Origin: Aculops lycopersici
Taxonomy: Eukaryota > Arthropoda > Arachnida > Trombidiformes > Eriophyidae
Reading direction: 5' to 3'
DNA length: 64,000 bases
Assembly (NCBI GenBank): GCA_015350385.1
Contig: WNKI01000002.1
Coordinates: 5,781,008 to 5,845,007, forward strand
Shown here: positions 43,701-53,300 of the stretch, piece after piece
Layout of the letters: every line of letters begins with the position of its first letter
Numbering within the stretch: position 1 is the first letter of the stretch
Notes under the pieces: generated by a model
Told to the model about the DNA's origin: nothing
What the model saw: the letters and a program-made list of their open reading frames with translations, nothing else
Databases searched by the model: none
Made by a program: the position numbers and the translations under genes

Positions 43701-46700
43701 GAAGCAGCAACAAGTGGAGCCCGGAACGCATTTGCATTTGACCAGACAGCAATTGGAGCATCCAATTCAGACAACATACAGCGCCACCTCAAACGAGAAG
43801 CAGCAGCATCAACGAAACCCTCTCAATCATCACCATCAGTTACCTGCTTTAGATATGGGCAATCGGCAACAACGTCAATATGCTCTAGGCGGCAACAACA
43901 GCAACACTACCAACGGCAACGATGGACAGCAACAAGTTGTCATGCCAGCTCTATTAAGCCAAGTTATACAGTTAAACAACCACCAACAACATGAACTTCA
44001 ATCAGCAACCTCCACTGCCACCTCATCCGGTTCGCATCTCATCGTCGACCTGACGACGCCACGAGTTTTGGCGAAGACCCAAACAAATCTCCTGCAATCA
44101 TCTTCCTCTTCGTCGTCGTCCTCTACGGTAGCGGCGGCGGCGGCGGCAGCAACGGCCACCGCATCTATTACGCAACACACTGCCAGAGACTCGGCCTCGA
44201 GCTGGTCAATCAATCAGGTTGGCCTACCTACACCTACCACCAATCAACAGCAACCACCTGCCACCAACTCTGCCTCCCCAATCACCTCCTCGGTGTCGCC
44301 GCCCTCAATTCCAAGTGGCAGCAGTACTCACTCGCCTAACAGCAAGTCAACAGAACTTGGTTCTAGCTCGACAACCAGCAACAACCTCGAAAGGTCGGCT
44401 CCCTACTATTATTCCGACTTGAAGTCAGCAGAACAACGCCAAGCTCTGCTAGCCATTGCACAGCAAAAGAGTTTGTCGCCACCGCCTCAGCTATTGTCGA
44501 GGTCAGTGGACCAAAGTAACACCAGATTGACCTCTAAATCGGCCACCATGCATTCGAATCATGCAAGAACATTGAGCGAAAGTTTGGCCAGTAGGCAGAG
44601 ATTTGATCGGAGTAGCATGAAGGATTCTAATTTGCGAGTTGCATTCAGCGGCAACAGCAATCAACAAGTGGTAACGACAACAAACTCGGCTAGTGTTTCG
44701 AATATTGCAAAGAATATTGATAGATTATTTGATAATAACAACCAAAATTCAATCGAAACTCCCACTCGCTTGAGGGTGGGAAACTTGAAGGCCTCAAAGG
44801 ATTTTAGCAAGTCCAAGTCGTTGGAGAATATTAGCCAGGAGAAGGTTTCAAATGATAATATTAATAATAACGACCATGATGAAGGTGATTCCGATCGACA
44901 AAATTCCATCATGATGTCGGTTTTGGTGGACGAGGGTCAAGTTTCATCAGGTAATCCAGTCTATCAAAATATAAGGCAATCGGACAAGCTACTGAGCGCC
45001 ATCAACAGCTCAACCACCTGTTTGTCCACATCGAGTTCGCGGAAACAGCAAGCGGTAAGAGCCAAACAACAACTACAGCAACCGAAACATGCCCAGCCGG
45101 TTAGCAATTCAGACGAGAGTATGGATAGCATTTTGGGCTCCAGTTTCGACGAGTCGGATTTGGAATTCGACGATAATAATATCAACTCGACCTCTCGCTT
45201 GGAGGATATAAAATTATCCTCCACCGAGAATCATCTAGCTGATATAAGCCAGTTGATTGAACAACTCAAAAGCAATCACTCAAAATTAACCGAAGAGTAC
45301 AAGTCAACTTTAGTTAGAATCTCGAGGACAATCAACTCTAACAAGGAGGAGAGTGGCCAGGGTGGTTTGCACGATTCGCAAAGAAGTGAGAAGTTGGCGC
45401 GTCGATTGCAATTATTGGAGTTGAAATCTAGAAAGTGCGAGTCACGAAGCAAGAATCAATTGGCTCTCATTCAAATGCTCGAAAAGGTGCTCAAACAATC
45501 GCAGTCATTATCCTCTCCGCTTCAATTAACCTCATCGTCATCGACAACTTCGTCCTCCTCGTCGTCGTCATCTTCGTCGTCGTCCTCCTCGACTTCCACC
45601 TCCGTCTCTAAGGGTACTGGCCGCCATAAAGCACCGCAGCAACCTGTTGATCATCATAGTCATAATCAACAACAGCAACAGCAGCCACTACAGGAGAGGA
45701 CAAGTCGTGATGCAGCAGTTGATCCACAAGCGGTCGCTGTTGCGTCACCCTCCAAATCGTCGAGTCCATCAGCGACGACCATCCGTGAGGAGGGGATATC
45801 GAATACAAATTGTGAAGGGGGCAAGAATCAATCAACTTCGACAAGCTCCAAGTCGTTGGGCGCTGGAATTAATCTTGAGAAGGAGGAAGTAGGTGAGCAA
45901 AAGAGGAAACCTGGAATTATAAAGGTATTGGTAACGGAGCTAAAGGATAATGCTGAGGTCAAACGACAATTACCTGAATCTCAGGCAAGCTTTTCGGTTG
46001 GCAAGCGAGTTTTTGACATTGAACAGCGGAAGTCTGGTCAAGTTAATCAATCTTCTTTGCGCAATCAAGATGGAGACTCCGATTCTATCTCTAGCGTCTC
46101 CATCTCGTCGTTGAGCGAGAAGTCGATTAATGGATTGATGAATGATAATATATCGTCGGTGACAAATGGCAAAAAGCTAAATAGTAATTCAAACAGCAAT
46201 GGATACAGTATCCATAAGAACTACGATGATGAGGATGATTTTATCGAGTATCTATCGACCGACGGATCGCACAGCCACAAGGGAAGCCAATTTGAAGCCT
46301 CGCAATTCTCTGTATCCGATTACGCTACCACTAGCTCGCCTTCCGCCCCGACAGCAACTACTACCTCCACACCAACATGTGACAAGAAGAGTGTGAGTAT
46401 GAGCAACCATAAGGTCAAAACCAAACTCAATTCTATCGGCGAATACAATGGTAGCGGCAGTAGTAGTAGCGGCTCGTCAACAGCCGAGGCGACAAGTAGT
46501 GGCGAGTCGTTAGGTTCACCTGTGCGAACTTTGAATAGTTCAACAACAACAACAACAACTACCACCACCACAACAACGACTACAATAGGCAAGACCAAAC
46601 AGCAGCCAGCATCCACGAATCAACAATATAAAAAAGTGCCAACCGACGAAGACTACCACGAAATGGACAGTTTATTTAACGATATTCTTGGAAATGTAGT

Positions 46701-46800
46701 GGATGTAGTCGATATCAATCAAGAGAACCACGAGAGTTCAGCGAAGGGTTTTATCGGAAGCTCACCTTTGGCGACTAATGTTGTTGTTGGAACAAAATAG
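40726..46800 (+). CDS. Unrecognised giant low-complexity (Q/S/N/T/H-rich) protein with coiled coil
   Basis: Encodes 2024 residues in one exon, with ATG in a fair context. Most of it is poly-Q, poly-S, poly-T and N/H runs. More conserved-looking islands are KSKSSLDAGDLVRFKSESRL (about residue 599), LQRSKSVSHLLQP (684), DDKIRNLLIGSS (905), KSKSLENIS (1363) and KVLVTELKDN (about 1730). A helical coiled-coil segment of about 1500-1595 runs HLADISQLIEQLK to QLALIQMLEKVLKQSQSL. Repeated RSKS/SKSxxxL motifs resemble phosphorylated cytoskeletal scaffold sites, but I recognise no family. No signal peptide or transmembrane helix. It is convergent with the lipase gene 136 bases away. A candidate ATTAAA poly(A) signal is at 46839-46844. 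Confidence 0.8.
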   Translation: MDKPTQRAGVQTPATTATSGGRPSRGMTRQAMANTATKNDKSQVAPAERTPATTTSTGVEERDPKKRSGSKLNRLLSNIERSIMSQFGGNGSHQQQEQRKRASSSTNNNKSPVAGKATATSGCSSAQPATPIKFHNKPKAPVAPPQSQTKMTPPSASQAKAKTSSTKTTTTTTTTTKVDSSHQKQKQITSISAPIMSSSSNSSGYNNTSGSIITNPSERGNVTSASAPTTTSSLATSHHQRLPIPPPHANDEARNQSHRVLFGATIVDTSSQSNSSHHNHNTANNSNKSVSLNSKLQQDELSAKIEAIRLDDRESPASSSARSLPASSLTSATSTTNINSSSNSSSNNHNHNNNNNNRSHHDQLVGQANTIGNNMILIRAVNQNLNGGHGNQQQATGATTLLSHHQHLPQMQMHQQQQQRVLSQQQFVNNSNQVPITMTTNNTRQQQQQQLQHNNIYSSNGLQDSPIVMSNIDHGQQIYANAPPKPRRYQYYNYTNAFPVIHQQQQQQSSPQLNPFNQHQQVLAPPSQRYINLQQSQQQHSDQSSSSGNQNAAMFQQQQQQQHRRQINQELQHNGFYMQQQQQMAKNLLAPAPYYLMSKSKSSLDAGDLVRFKSESRLDALSSANLPLRHLQAQQQQQPIYGTLSRNHQLNHHLSYKSIGTVYQQQQQPPLQQKQNQQLDILQRSKSVSHLLQPLYDQTATIGRHPQQQQQQQQQHLHHQQFQQQQARHQDYHRQLVQQNQASKLLTVSSASTTNLSSLGAGNQSNGYNVPELDLSQRASTNSNTFAKTPSSHHINVLGTNSQHQQSPSTSAASQLFLTTALRQQHQQFNMRGQHQQPQQQQQQQQYHATMSNAATSGSAPTNANLFSNAGQSQHNKPPAQLQFIRQQQSSQQQQAAYNNHRVSLDDKIRNLLIGSSGVGVGGDQCDSSATSGRGGSPLASKRHYDNSIYQRQQQYPSGINSNNYADESLSLSSNVIMSTQPTTWTTTTTTTKQQQVEPGTHLHLTRQQLEHPIQTTYSATSNEKQQHQRNPLNHHHQLPALDMGNRQQRQYALGGNNSNTTNGNDGQQQVVMPALLSQVIQLNNHQQHELQSATSTATSSGSHLIVDLTTPRVLAKTQTNLLQSSSSSSSSSTVAAAAAAATATASITQHTARDSASSWSINQVGLPTPTTNQQQPPATNSASPITSSVSPPSIPSGSSTHSPNSKSTELGSSSTTSNNLERSAPYYYSDLKSAEQRQALLAIAQQKSLSPPPQLLSRSVDQSNTRLTSKSATMHSNHARTLSESLASRQRFDRSSMKDSNLRVAFSGNSNQQVVTTTNSASVSNIAKNIDRLFDNNNQNSIETPTRLRVGNLKASKDFSKSKSLENISQEKVSNDNINNNDHDEGDSDRQNSIMMSVLVDEGQVSSGNPVYQNIRQSDKLLSAINSSTTCLSTSSSRKQQAVRAKQQLQQPKHAQPVSNSDESMDSILGSSFDESDLEFDDNNINSTSRLEDIKLSSTENHLADISQLIEQLKSNHSKLTEEYKSTLVRISRTINSNKEESGQGGLHDSQRSEKLARRLQLLELKSRKCESRSKNQLALIQMLEKVLKQSQSLSSPLQLTSSSSTTSSSSSSSSSSSSSSTSTSVSKGTGRHKAPQQPVDHHSHNQQQQQQPLQERTSRDAAVDPQAVAVASPSKSSSPSATTIREEGISNTNCEGGKNQSTSTSSKSLGAGINLEKEEVGEQKRKPGIIKVLVTELKDNAEVKRQLPESQASFSVGKRVFDIEQRKSGQVNQSSLRNQDGDSDSISSVSISSLSEKSINGLMNDNISSVTNGKKLNSNSNSNGYSIHKNYDDEDDFIEYLSTDGSHSHKGSQFEASQFSVSDYATTSSPSAPTATTTSTPTCDKKSVSMSNHKVKTKLNSIGEYNGSGSSSSGSSTAEATSSGESLGSPVRTLNSSTTTTTTTTTTTTTTIGKTKQQPASTNQQYKKVPTDEDYHEMDSLFNDILGNVVDVVDINQENHESSAKGFIGSSPLATNVVVGTK

Positions 46801-46936
46801 CAACCACTAAACAGGTGGTTGCCCAAGCTAATGAATTGATTAAATTTTTAATTTTTATTAAGTTATATCATCAATTATATCGATGTTGATTAGGAGAAAA
46901 AGGGGGAAACTAGGTCTCATTTCTTTTTGCCTTATC
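46801..46936. other. Short convergent 3' flank
   Basis: Holds poly(A)-type signals on both strands (ATTAAA at 46839-46844 plus, AATAAA at 46854-46859 minus). An 8-bp stem (GCAACCAC with GTGGTTGC) lies directly after the stop codon of the plus-strand gene. Confidence 0.5.
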
Positions 46937-48183
46937 TCAAGTCATTATTTTCAATAATTCACCTGGCACTTTTAAACTGTCAACTTTCTCCAATAGTTTC
47001 AGGCACGACAGACAACCCTTTGGGTTCGAGCCAGAAGAAGTTTGGTTACAGTGTCCCTTTTCGTTCATTTTCGTGTCATTCAAGATAGAGTTGTAGCAAT
47101 GGCGACACCTAATTAAATTGTTGGCCAACACATACTCTTTCATGTCTCGATGGCCTTGGATTATGTAGGGCCGATAGACTGGAATGGCCGAGGGCAGCAT
47201 GGCGTGCCGAGTTCTGATCATATTGTTCCAATTGCAATGATATCTGGTGCCCAACACTCGCCAAGTTCCCATAAACGACCTTGTATCTTTGGGCGACACC
47301 TGGACTTCGCTTGCAAAAGCCGACACGGACACCTGTGTAACGCCGAGGGATTTCTCGTCTGAACTTAGCTCAAATTTGGGCATATTGTCACTGTAGGCGC
47401 CATCAATGCACCTCTCGCCCTTGTATTTGGGCGACCTAAAGACGCCCGACCAAATGGGAATAAAGCAACCGGCTGCAATGGCGTCTATAAGATCATCGCG
47501 CGACTCAAAGTTGGAGATAAACTCATTCTTCAACGACCAAAGTTTGGTCACTGAAATGCCCAATTTGCCTGAGCATAATTTGTGAGCATTCTCAGGTAAC
47601 AATCTATCTAGCGATTCATGGACTAACTCTTGAATGGATTTAAAATTGGCAGGATTCGTTAATGAGGCTCGGAGTTTGCGGATGATGTCCATGGCGGCAT
47701 CTAGTACAATTTCAATTTTGATCCCGGCCACGAGGAATGCACCTAAGAGTCTGGTGATTTTGTGTTTATGTTTGTGTTTTGGGGCACAAAGTCAGGATGT
47801 TAGATTATTGATCTTATCGACTAACAGGTTGTCGTACCTCGAACCCTAAAGTGCTTATCTATCTGTCTATCCATCTAACTTTCATTCGCTTACCTACCCG
47901 CCGCATGAGGCGCCGCAAATTTTGTTGTACGGCCGGTGGGGCCAAATCTGCTGCAACAACAGCACGGCGCCCAGGTGGTATGAGCCTAGTGGTTGTCGAG
48001 AGATTTGTCTTAGTGTTAGTTATTGCCATTGGCCCTCTTAGTTGCTCTATGGATTTAAACAGAAAGAGAGGATTCACCGTTCGAGCGACTTGCTTGTTAG
48101 TCGAGCCAGAAAAAAGGAGACTTACCTAGAAATCCGCAGCCGAGCAAAGTCAGGTCAATATTTGGATGGTAATAATCAATCAT
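46937..48183 (-). CDS. Patatin-like lipase (PNPLA/brummer-type), three exons
   Basis: Exons 48183-48126, 47985-47898 and 47750-46937 with GT-AG introns of 140 and 147 bases, giving 319 residues. Exon 1 ends in the oxyanion loop GCGFLG. Exon 2 supplies SYHLGAVLLLQQIWP and the nucleophile elbow GASCG (Ser of the catalytic dyad). Exon 3 carries GKLGISVTKL, AAGCFIPIWSGV and the catalytic Asp in DGAYSDNMP. The order matches the PNPLA2/PNPLA4 group of triacylglycerol and retinyl-ester hydrolases that act on lipid droplets. It is shorter than Drosophila brummer. The Cys-rich C-terminus (RCRHC...CLSCL) is unusual. Exons 1 and 2 are too short to show as long open frames and were placed by motif and splice site. 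Confidence 0.88.
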
Positions 48184-48611
48184 GGCGTTTGCGTGTGGAA
48201 TCCGCTGCAGCTATGGCTATTGCTTCACTTGCTTGTTGCCCTTCAGCTTCAGATGGTCAAGCTAGATGAATGACTGTTGATGAAAGGGAACTTCGGCCTA
48301 AAGGTGGCTTGCGCTTGATGATTTTGCGCCACACAACTAGCATAACTTGAACCAGAGCCGTAATATCGGAGGTCTTGGCGCGTCTCGCGGTCTTGGCAAG
48401 CTAGCTAGCTGGCTGGTCTACCGCTGTAATAAGAGGCGTCCAGAGGCGAGGGATAGTCTCAACCGAGTGGCTGGGCCAACAACAAAGAGAGGAGATCTCC
48501 TATGTTGTTGTTGTTGTTATTATTATTATTGTTGCTGCTGGCTCTCATTTACCATCGTTTACTTATACCACATCCACCACAAGCTAGCAGGAAGATGGAC
48601 CAAAAGGAACA

Positions 48612-48621
48612 GAGAGAGAGA

Positions 48622-48648
<27 letters not shown>
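48612..48648. repeat. AG/CT microsatellite
   Basis: GAGAGAGA passing directly into a CTCTCTCT run, forming an imperfect palindrome. Confidence 0.85.
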
Positions 48649-48652
<4 letters not shown>

Positions 48653-50290
48653 TCTAGAGGGAGACCATCCAAGTCACTGTCAACAATGGATCGCGGTGCT
48701 CCGGCAACTTTGTCATTCAATAGTGATTCCCTGCTGATTAGTTGCAATTGTTGATGATGAGCCACCACCGACTCTACAACAAATCAACTCCATAGACGCG
48801 AAACTCTTGGGAGACAACGGTTGTGGCTGTGATGATGATTACTATGATTATTATCATGATTGTGGTCGCGCGTGTTGATTTTGTCATCAAGCTCAATGGC
48901 GAGCGACTAATTGAGCGACCAATTAGATTAGTGGTAGTAGTAGCAGTAAGGGTGGTGGTGGTGGTGGTGTTCGTGGACTAGATTTGCTCCAGTGATAAGC
49001 CAGTAATTGGATGGTGGTGGCCAATCAAGCTACTGCCGCCGCCGCTAGGTTTAGTCGATTTCCATACGCGAATGGCAAACTTTTCCGCCTCTAGGCGGCG
49101 ACAGCTCCCTTGATCCACGAGCACTCGCCAAGACCGCTCGCCTCTCCGGCCTACAACGCGAAAGCAAACGCGCGGGACCCTCTTTCAACCACACAAACAA
49201 CAAACCATTGCCCTCGACTCAATTGTGGTAGTGACTCGCAAAAAAAACAAGCAGTCGCTTAGTGTTGTGCAGGTCTACTATTTGTCTAGTCACACAATCA
49301 TCTACTCCCATTCAATCCGAGTCGAGATCCTTTTCTCCTCCCTCTCTCTCGCCGATAGTTCAGTGGCAGGACAGCCGAGCGGCCTAAAGTGGCCACTCCA
49401 GTTCAATGCCGCGACAGCCAAAATCCCATTGTGTTCCTCTTAGCATCTCCATCCGAATCTCAGATGCTCAGTCGTCGCCGACGTCTTTGTCGTCAAACTC
49501 ACTGGTCTCACTCAGTCCGACTCTCTGATCCCGATTTGCTGATTGGAGAGGAAGCGGCTAGAGCTCAGCAGCAGCGGCAAACCCATTCACGCATATTCCA
49601 CGTTACGTAGTCGCGCGCCTCAATCCGCCTGCTCATTTAGTTTACTTGGCCGGATTTCATCGGATAGCCAAGTTGGCCGCTCGACTAGCTAGCTGACGCA
49701 TCCAGCTTCCAAACGCCAACTACCGGCCACTAGGAGCACGACTTCCGCCGCTACTACTTTCTCTAGCTAAAAACTTGGCGTCTCGCTTCGTTTAGTCGCC
49801 AGTCAGTCATTTGTTGTGTAGCTCGCCGTTGAGTTGAGTTGAGTTGATTTGTGGACTTGGAAATTTGGAGCTCCGACTTGGTGCTGCTTAGGAAACTCAG
49901 CTCAGCTCAGCTCAGCTAAACTCAACTAAATTTTAGCCAGCTACTTCGGGCCACCAAACTTGCACGTCGATTCTCTCTCGGCCGAGCGACCCGCTGGAGC
50001 TCAGCCACTCGAGGGGAGAATCGAAGCGAGGAGCTTCTCGGGAAATAAACGCCAGGATTTGAACGCATTTGCATTCCCTAATGCATCTGGTTTGCCGGTT
50101 AGCAAGCGAGGAGGGATACAATACTCACAGTCACAAACACACAATGCCCTTTCATATTAACGCACAGACAGGGCAATGGACAAAAAACAACTCAACATAG
50201 AATTAGATGGATAGACAAACGGACCGATGGATAGATAGATGGAGACTCTAGATCTCCTCCTGTCAGCTGCTCGTCTTCTCTTTCTTCGAG

Positions 50291-50332
50291 CTTTTGGCAA
50301 GCCAGCTAGCTAACTGGCTGGCTTGCCAAAAG
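50291..50332. repeat. Perfect 15-bp inverted repeat (hairpin)
   Basis: Arms 50291-50305 and 50318-50332 (CTTTTGGCAAGCCAG and its complement) around a 12-base loop that contains CTAGCTAA. Confidence 0.9.
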
Positions 50333-53300
50333 TCTAGCTCGCCGCCTGACGAGCTACACAAATTTCAGCTTAGTTTCTCTTTCTCTCTAGCTCTCTTTTG
50401 TGCACGCGAAACGCGAATACTAAATGGAGCTAATTAGCGCCAGCTAGGGAGCAGAGCAAATGTATCAAATTGAACTGACGATTTTGCACGCGTCTCTCTC
50501 GTTTGCAAAAGGAAATTTGGCAACAATAACAATGAGCGACCGTCGTTTAGTTGGTTAGCTAGCTTGCCATTTGCAAAAAAGAGAGATTACGTCACGTTTT
50601 CTGGGATAAAAGCGACTCTCGATCCCTCGGAGTCATAGGCACACACTCTATTTTTTGCTCTCTTGTGTGTGTTTGTATGGCCAAAATTGTTCCAATTGAC
50701 TAAGGCACTATGTGAAATGAGCAACGACCCCAAGTCAAGTCGATTGTTTTCTTCACTCTACGTAACATTCATTATCACATAACGCGCCTTTTCCGCCCCG
50801 AAGTCTCGAGCGAGATAAACTTCATTTGTCGTCCAATTTGTCTTCCCCGCTGCTCGACTCAACTAAACTAAACCAAGCTCGAGGTTGAATGAGATGAGAA
50901 ACAACGTGACCAAGCAAACGAGCAAAAGAGTCCGACGTGCTCAGGCAATGTCGAGCTCAAGGTGAGTGGCGCGCGTCGACAGGTGGCACTGTTGCTCCCG
51001 CTGTTTCCCTTGTCATAATGACGCTCGTTGTCTCACTTGTTACGAGACAACATTTAGAAAGAGGTGGGAGCTGAGCTGAAGTGGAATTAAAAATAGCCTT
51101 ACATCAATGTAGAGAGAGATAGGAAAGTTGAGGCAACGTTTCCATTTCTATGTGGATGCAGTGGCGGTGGTATTTCCTCTGTGTTTATCCAATCAAAAGT
51201 GCAACCAAACTTTCAAAACGACGACATTGAACTTAATTCCCTTCGTCTCCCTAAAAGTGAACTCATCTGTTTACTTTGGCACGCAGAAATAGTAATTCTT
51301 GATATGTCAATATGAGGAGCATTCTCTTTCCTTTCTGTACCAAAGACGACGACGTTGCGCGAGATTGCGACAAAAGAGCCGGTCGCAAGTCCTTTTGTCG
51401 GCCAAAGGCGAAACCTCTGGACAAGCTGAGCAGCGAATGCAGTAACCAGGAGAATGTCGAGCAGAAAAAAGAGAGCAACATATAACAATCGTCTTTGTTG
51501 TTGGCAAGATATCACAGGCAGGTAAAGTTGAGTTTCCGCTTTTCCTCTCCTCTTCTCGTTTTTCATTTCTCTATCTACGCTCCGCTCTAGATTCGTTAGA
51601 TTTGGTAAATTTAAGCGGGAGGAGTAGGAGGGCAAATGTAAACAGAGAGGCAAACACAGCCATAGAAACACAGCATAGAAACTGAGGCGGTTGGACTCGG
51701 AAAATTGAAAAGCAGAAAAAGACCGGCCGGCCGGTCGACTGACTGACAAGAAGAAAACTCGTCTGCAAATGTCACCTGAGCGCGCCACCGGCAAAGGCTC
51801 ATATGGCCTCCTGCTCCTTGAACATTGAGGTGCCTGCGATAGCTAGTTGTCACGAATTTCAAGCTCGCCACTAGGTGTCGGCGGTCGCTGGACGCCTAGC
51901 CAATAACCGGATGCTGCGATCACCGCTCCCGACGCACACATACCTGTTCGCACAATTTTCCTCAAAGTGCACCCCTGTTCCTGTGCCATTCTTTGGACAG
52001 CAACCAACGAAATTGAGTTGATGACCATGCAGACTTTTCATGTTGAATCGCTAACCGCACCTAAGCAACTACCAGTGCAGCCAACTGGGCGACGATGAGT
52101 TTCTAGCGACCTCTCGCCTTGATACACGTCGACTATGAGGAGTCAGGTGGAACCATTTGTTACTTAGGCGGAGCAAATGAGACTAGCGTGGGAAAAACGA
52201 CGAAAGGGTGAGACGAGTGGCGGATTCGTTTGGGCGAAACGGGAGAGTGGTGCTCATCATTTCAAATTGAACCGTTGATTAGTGCGGATTAAGATGAGCG
52301 TATTAACTGGTAGTAGCTGTTTTCATGTATAAGCAGCGCCGTTTGCTTAGTCTAGTAGTCAATCGAGCTTGTCCATTGCATCATTTCAATCAACTAGCTC
52401 ATTAGTGACGACGAGGTTAATATCGAGGTCAATTGGCAACTCGCAAACGAGTATCAGTCGCCGGCAAACTGACTGCAGGTGGACTGCAAGTTTCTTTGGA
52501 AAAATACCCAGCTTCAATCAAACTTTACTGGCTTGCCCAAAGGAAAAAGTTCAGCTCGGTTCAGTGGGAATCTCCCGCTGAGTTTATTACGACTCCCATG
52601 ATGCCTGAAATCCTTTGCTCTGACGCCTCTGATTGGGGCCGGCACCTGAAGCTTGCCAGTTGGTTATTGTGACGTCAATTCAAACTTTACCGCTTCCGGG
52701 TGACCACCTATTGGCGCTGCCTTTTTCCATTCTTCTCCTTCTCCTATTCCTTTCTTTCTGCGGCAACTCTAGTCGGCCAGCTACTCAAGCTTGGCCGAAC
52801 GGCATCTGCCCGTGAGCAGAAGCGGCCAATAAAACTGGGTACCGAAGCGTGGCTAGTGACAAGTGGTTGCACCATTGGCCACCACGGCAAGCAGCTCGTC
52901 AGAGCAGCGGCTCCCCCCCCCCACTCTTGATAGTCGGCTCCCATTCGATGACACACCCCCGCCTGGTCGTCACGTAACCTAAAGAGAGCTGCCTTTTGCC
53001 CTCTGACTCCCTGGTGAGAGAAAAGCGGCGGCGGTGGCAGCTCGCAAGTGGTTCGTCGATGCTACTGCTGTTGCCAGTGGTTATGAGTCGCCGGCAACTC
53101 CATTGTCGAGTCGGTTGCAGTTGCGAATGTGAAGGCGAGTGCGCCGACAAACTAAGCGCAAAAATAATTGAGGCTCGCACTTGCACGTTGTATCAGATAT
53201 TTAGCTGAAATACAACCATTGCCCTTTACTTACCGGCAGCCTTGTATGCACTATCAGGCGGATCGGACGCCGCACCTCCTATACAAACTACGCGCCGTCC

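Noticed and set aside
41740..46600. CAG/CAA and TCG repeats as a CRISPR-like or satellite array
   Set aside because: They are codon-level homopolymer tracts inside one open frame, not spaced direct repeats.
51213..51794. 193-codon open frame, minus strand
   Set aside because: Starts with TTG, has no family motif, and its composition (Ser/Leu/Arg) follows the local CT-rich DNA. Likely chance.
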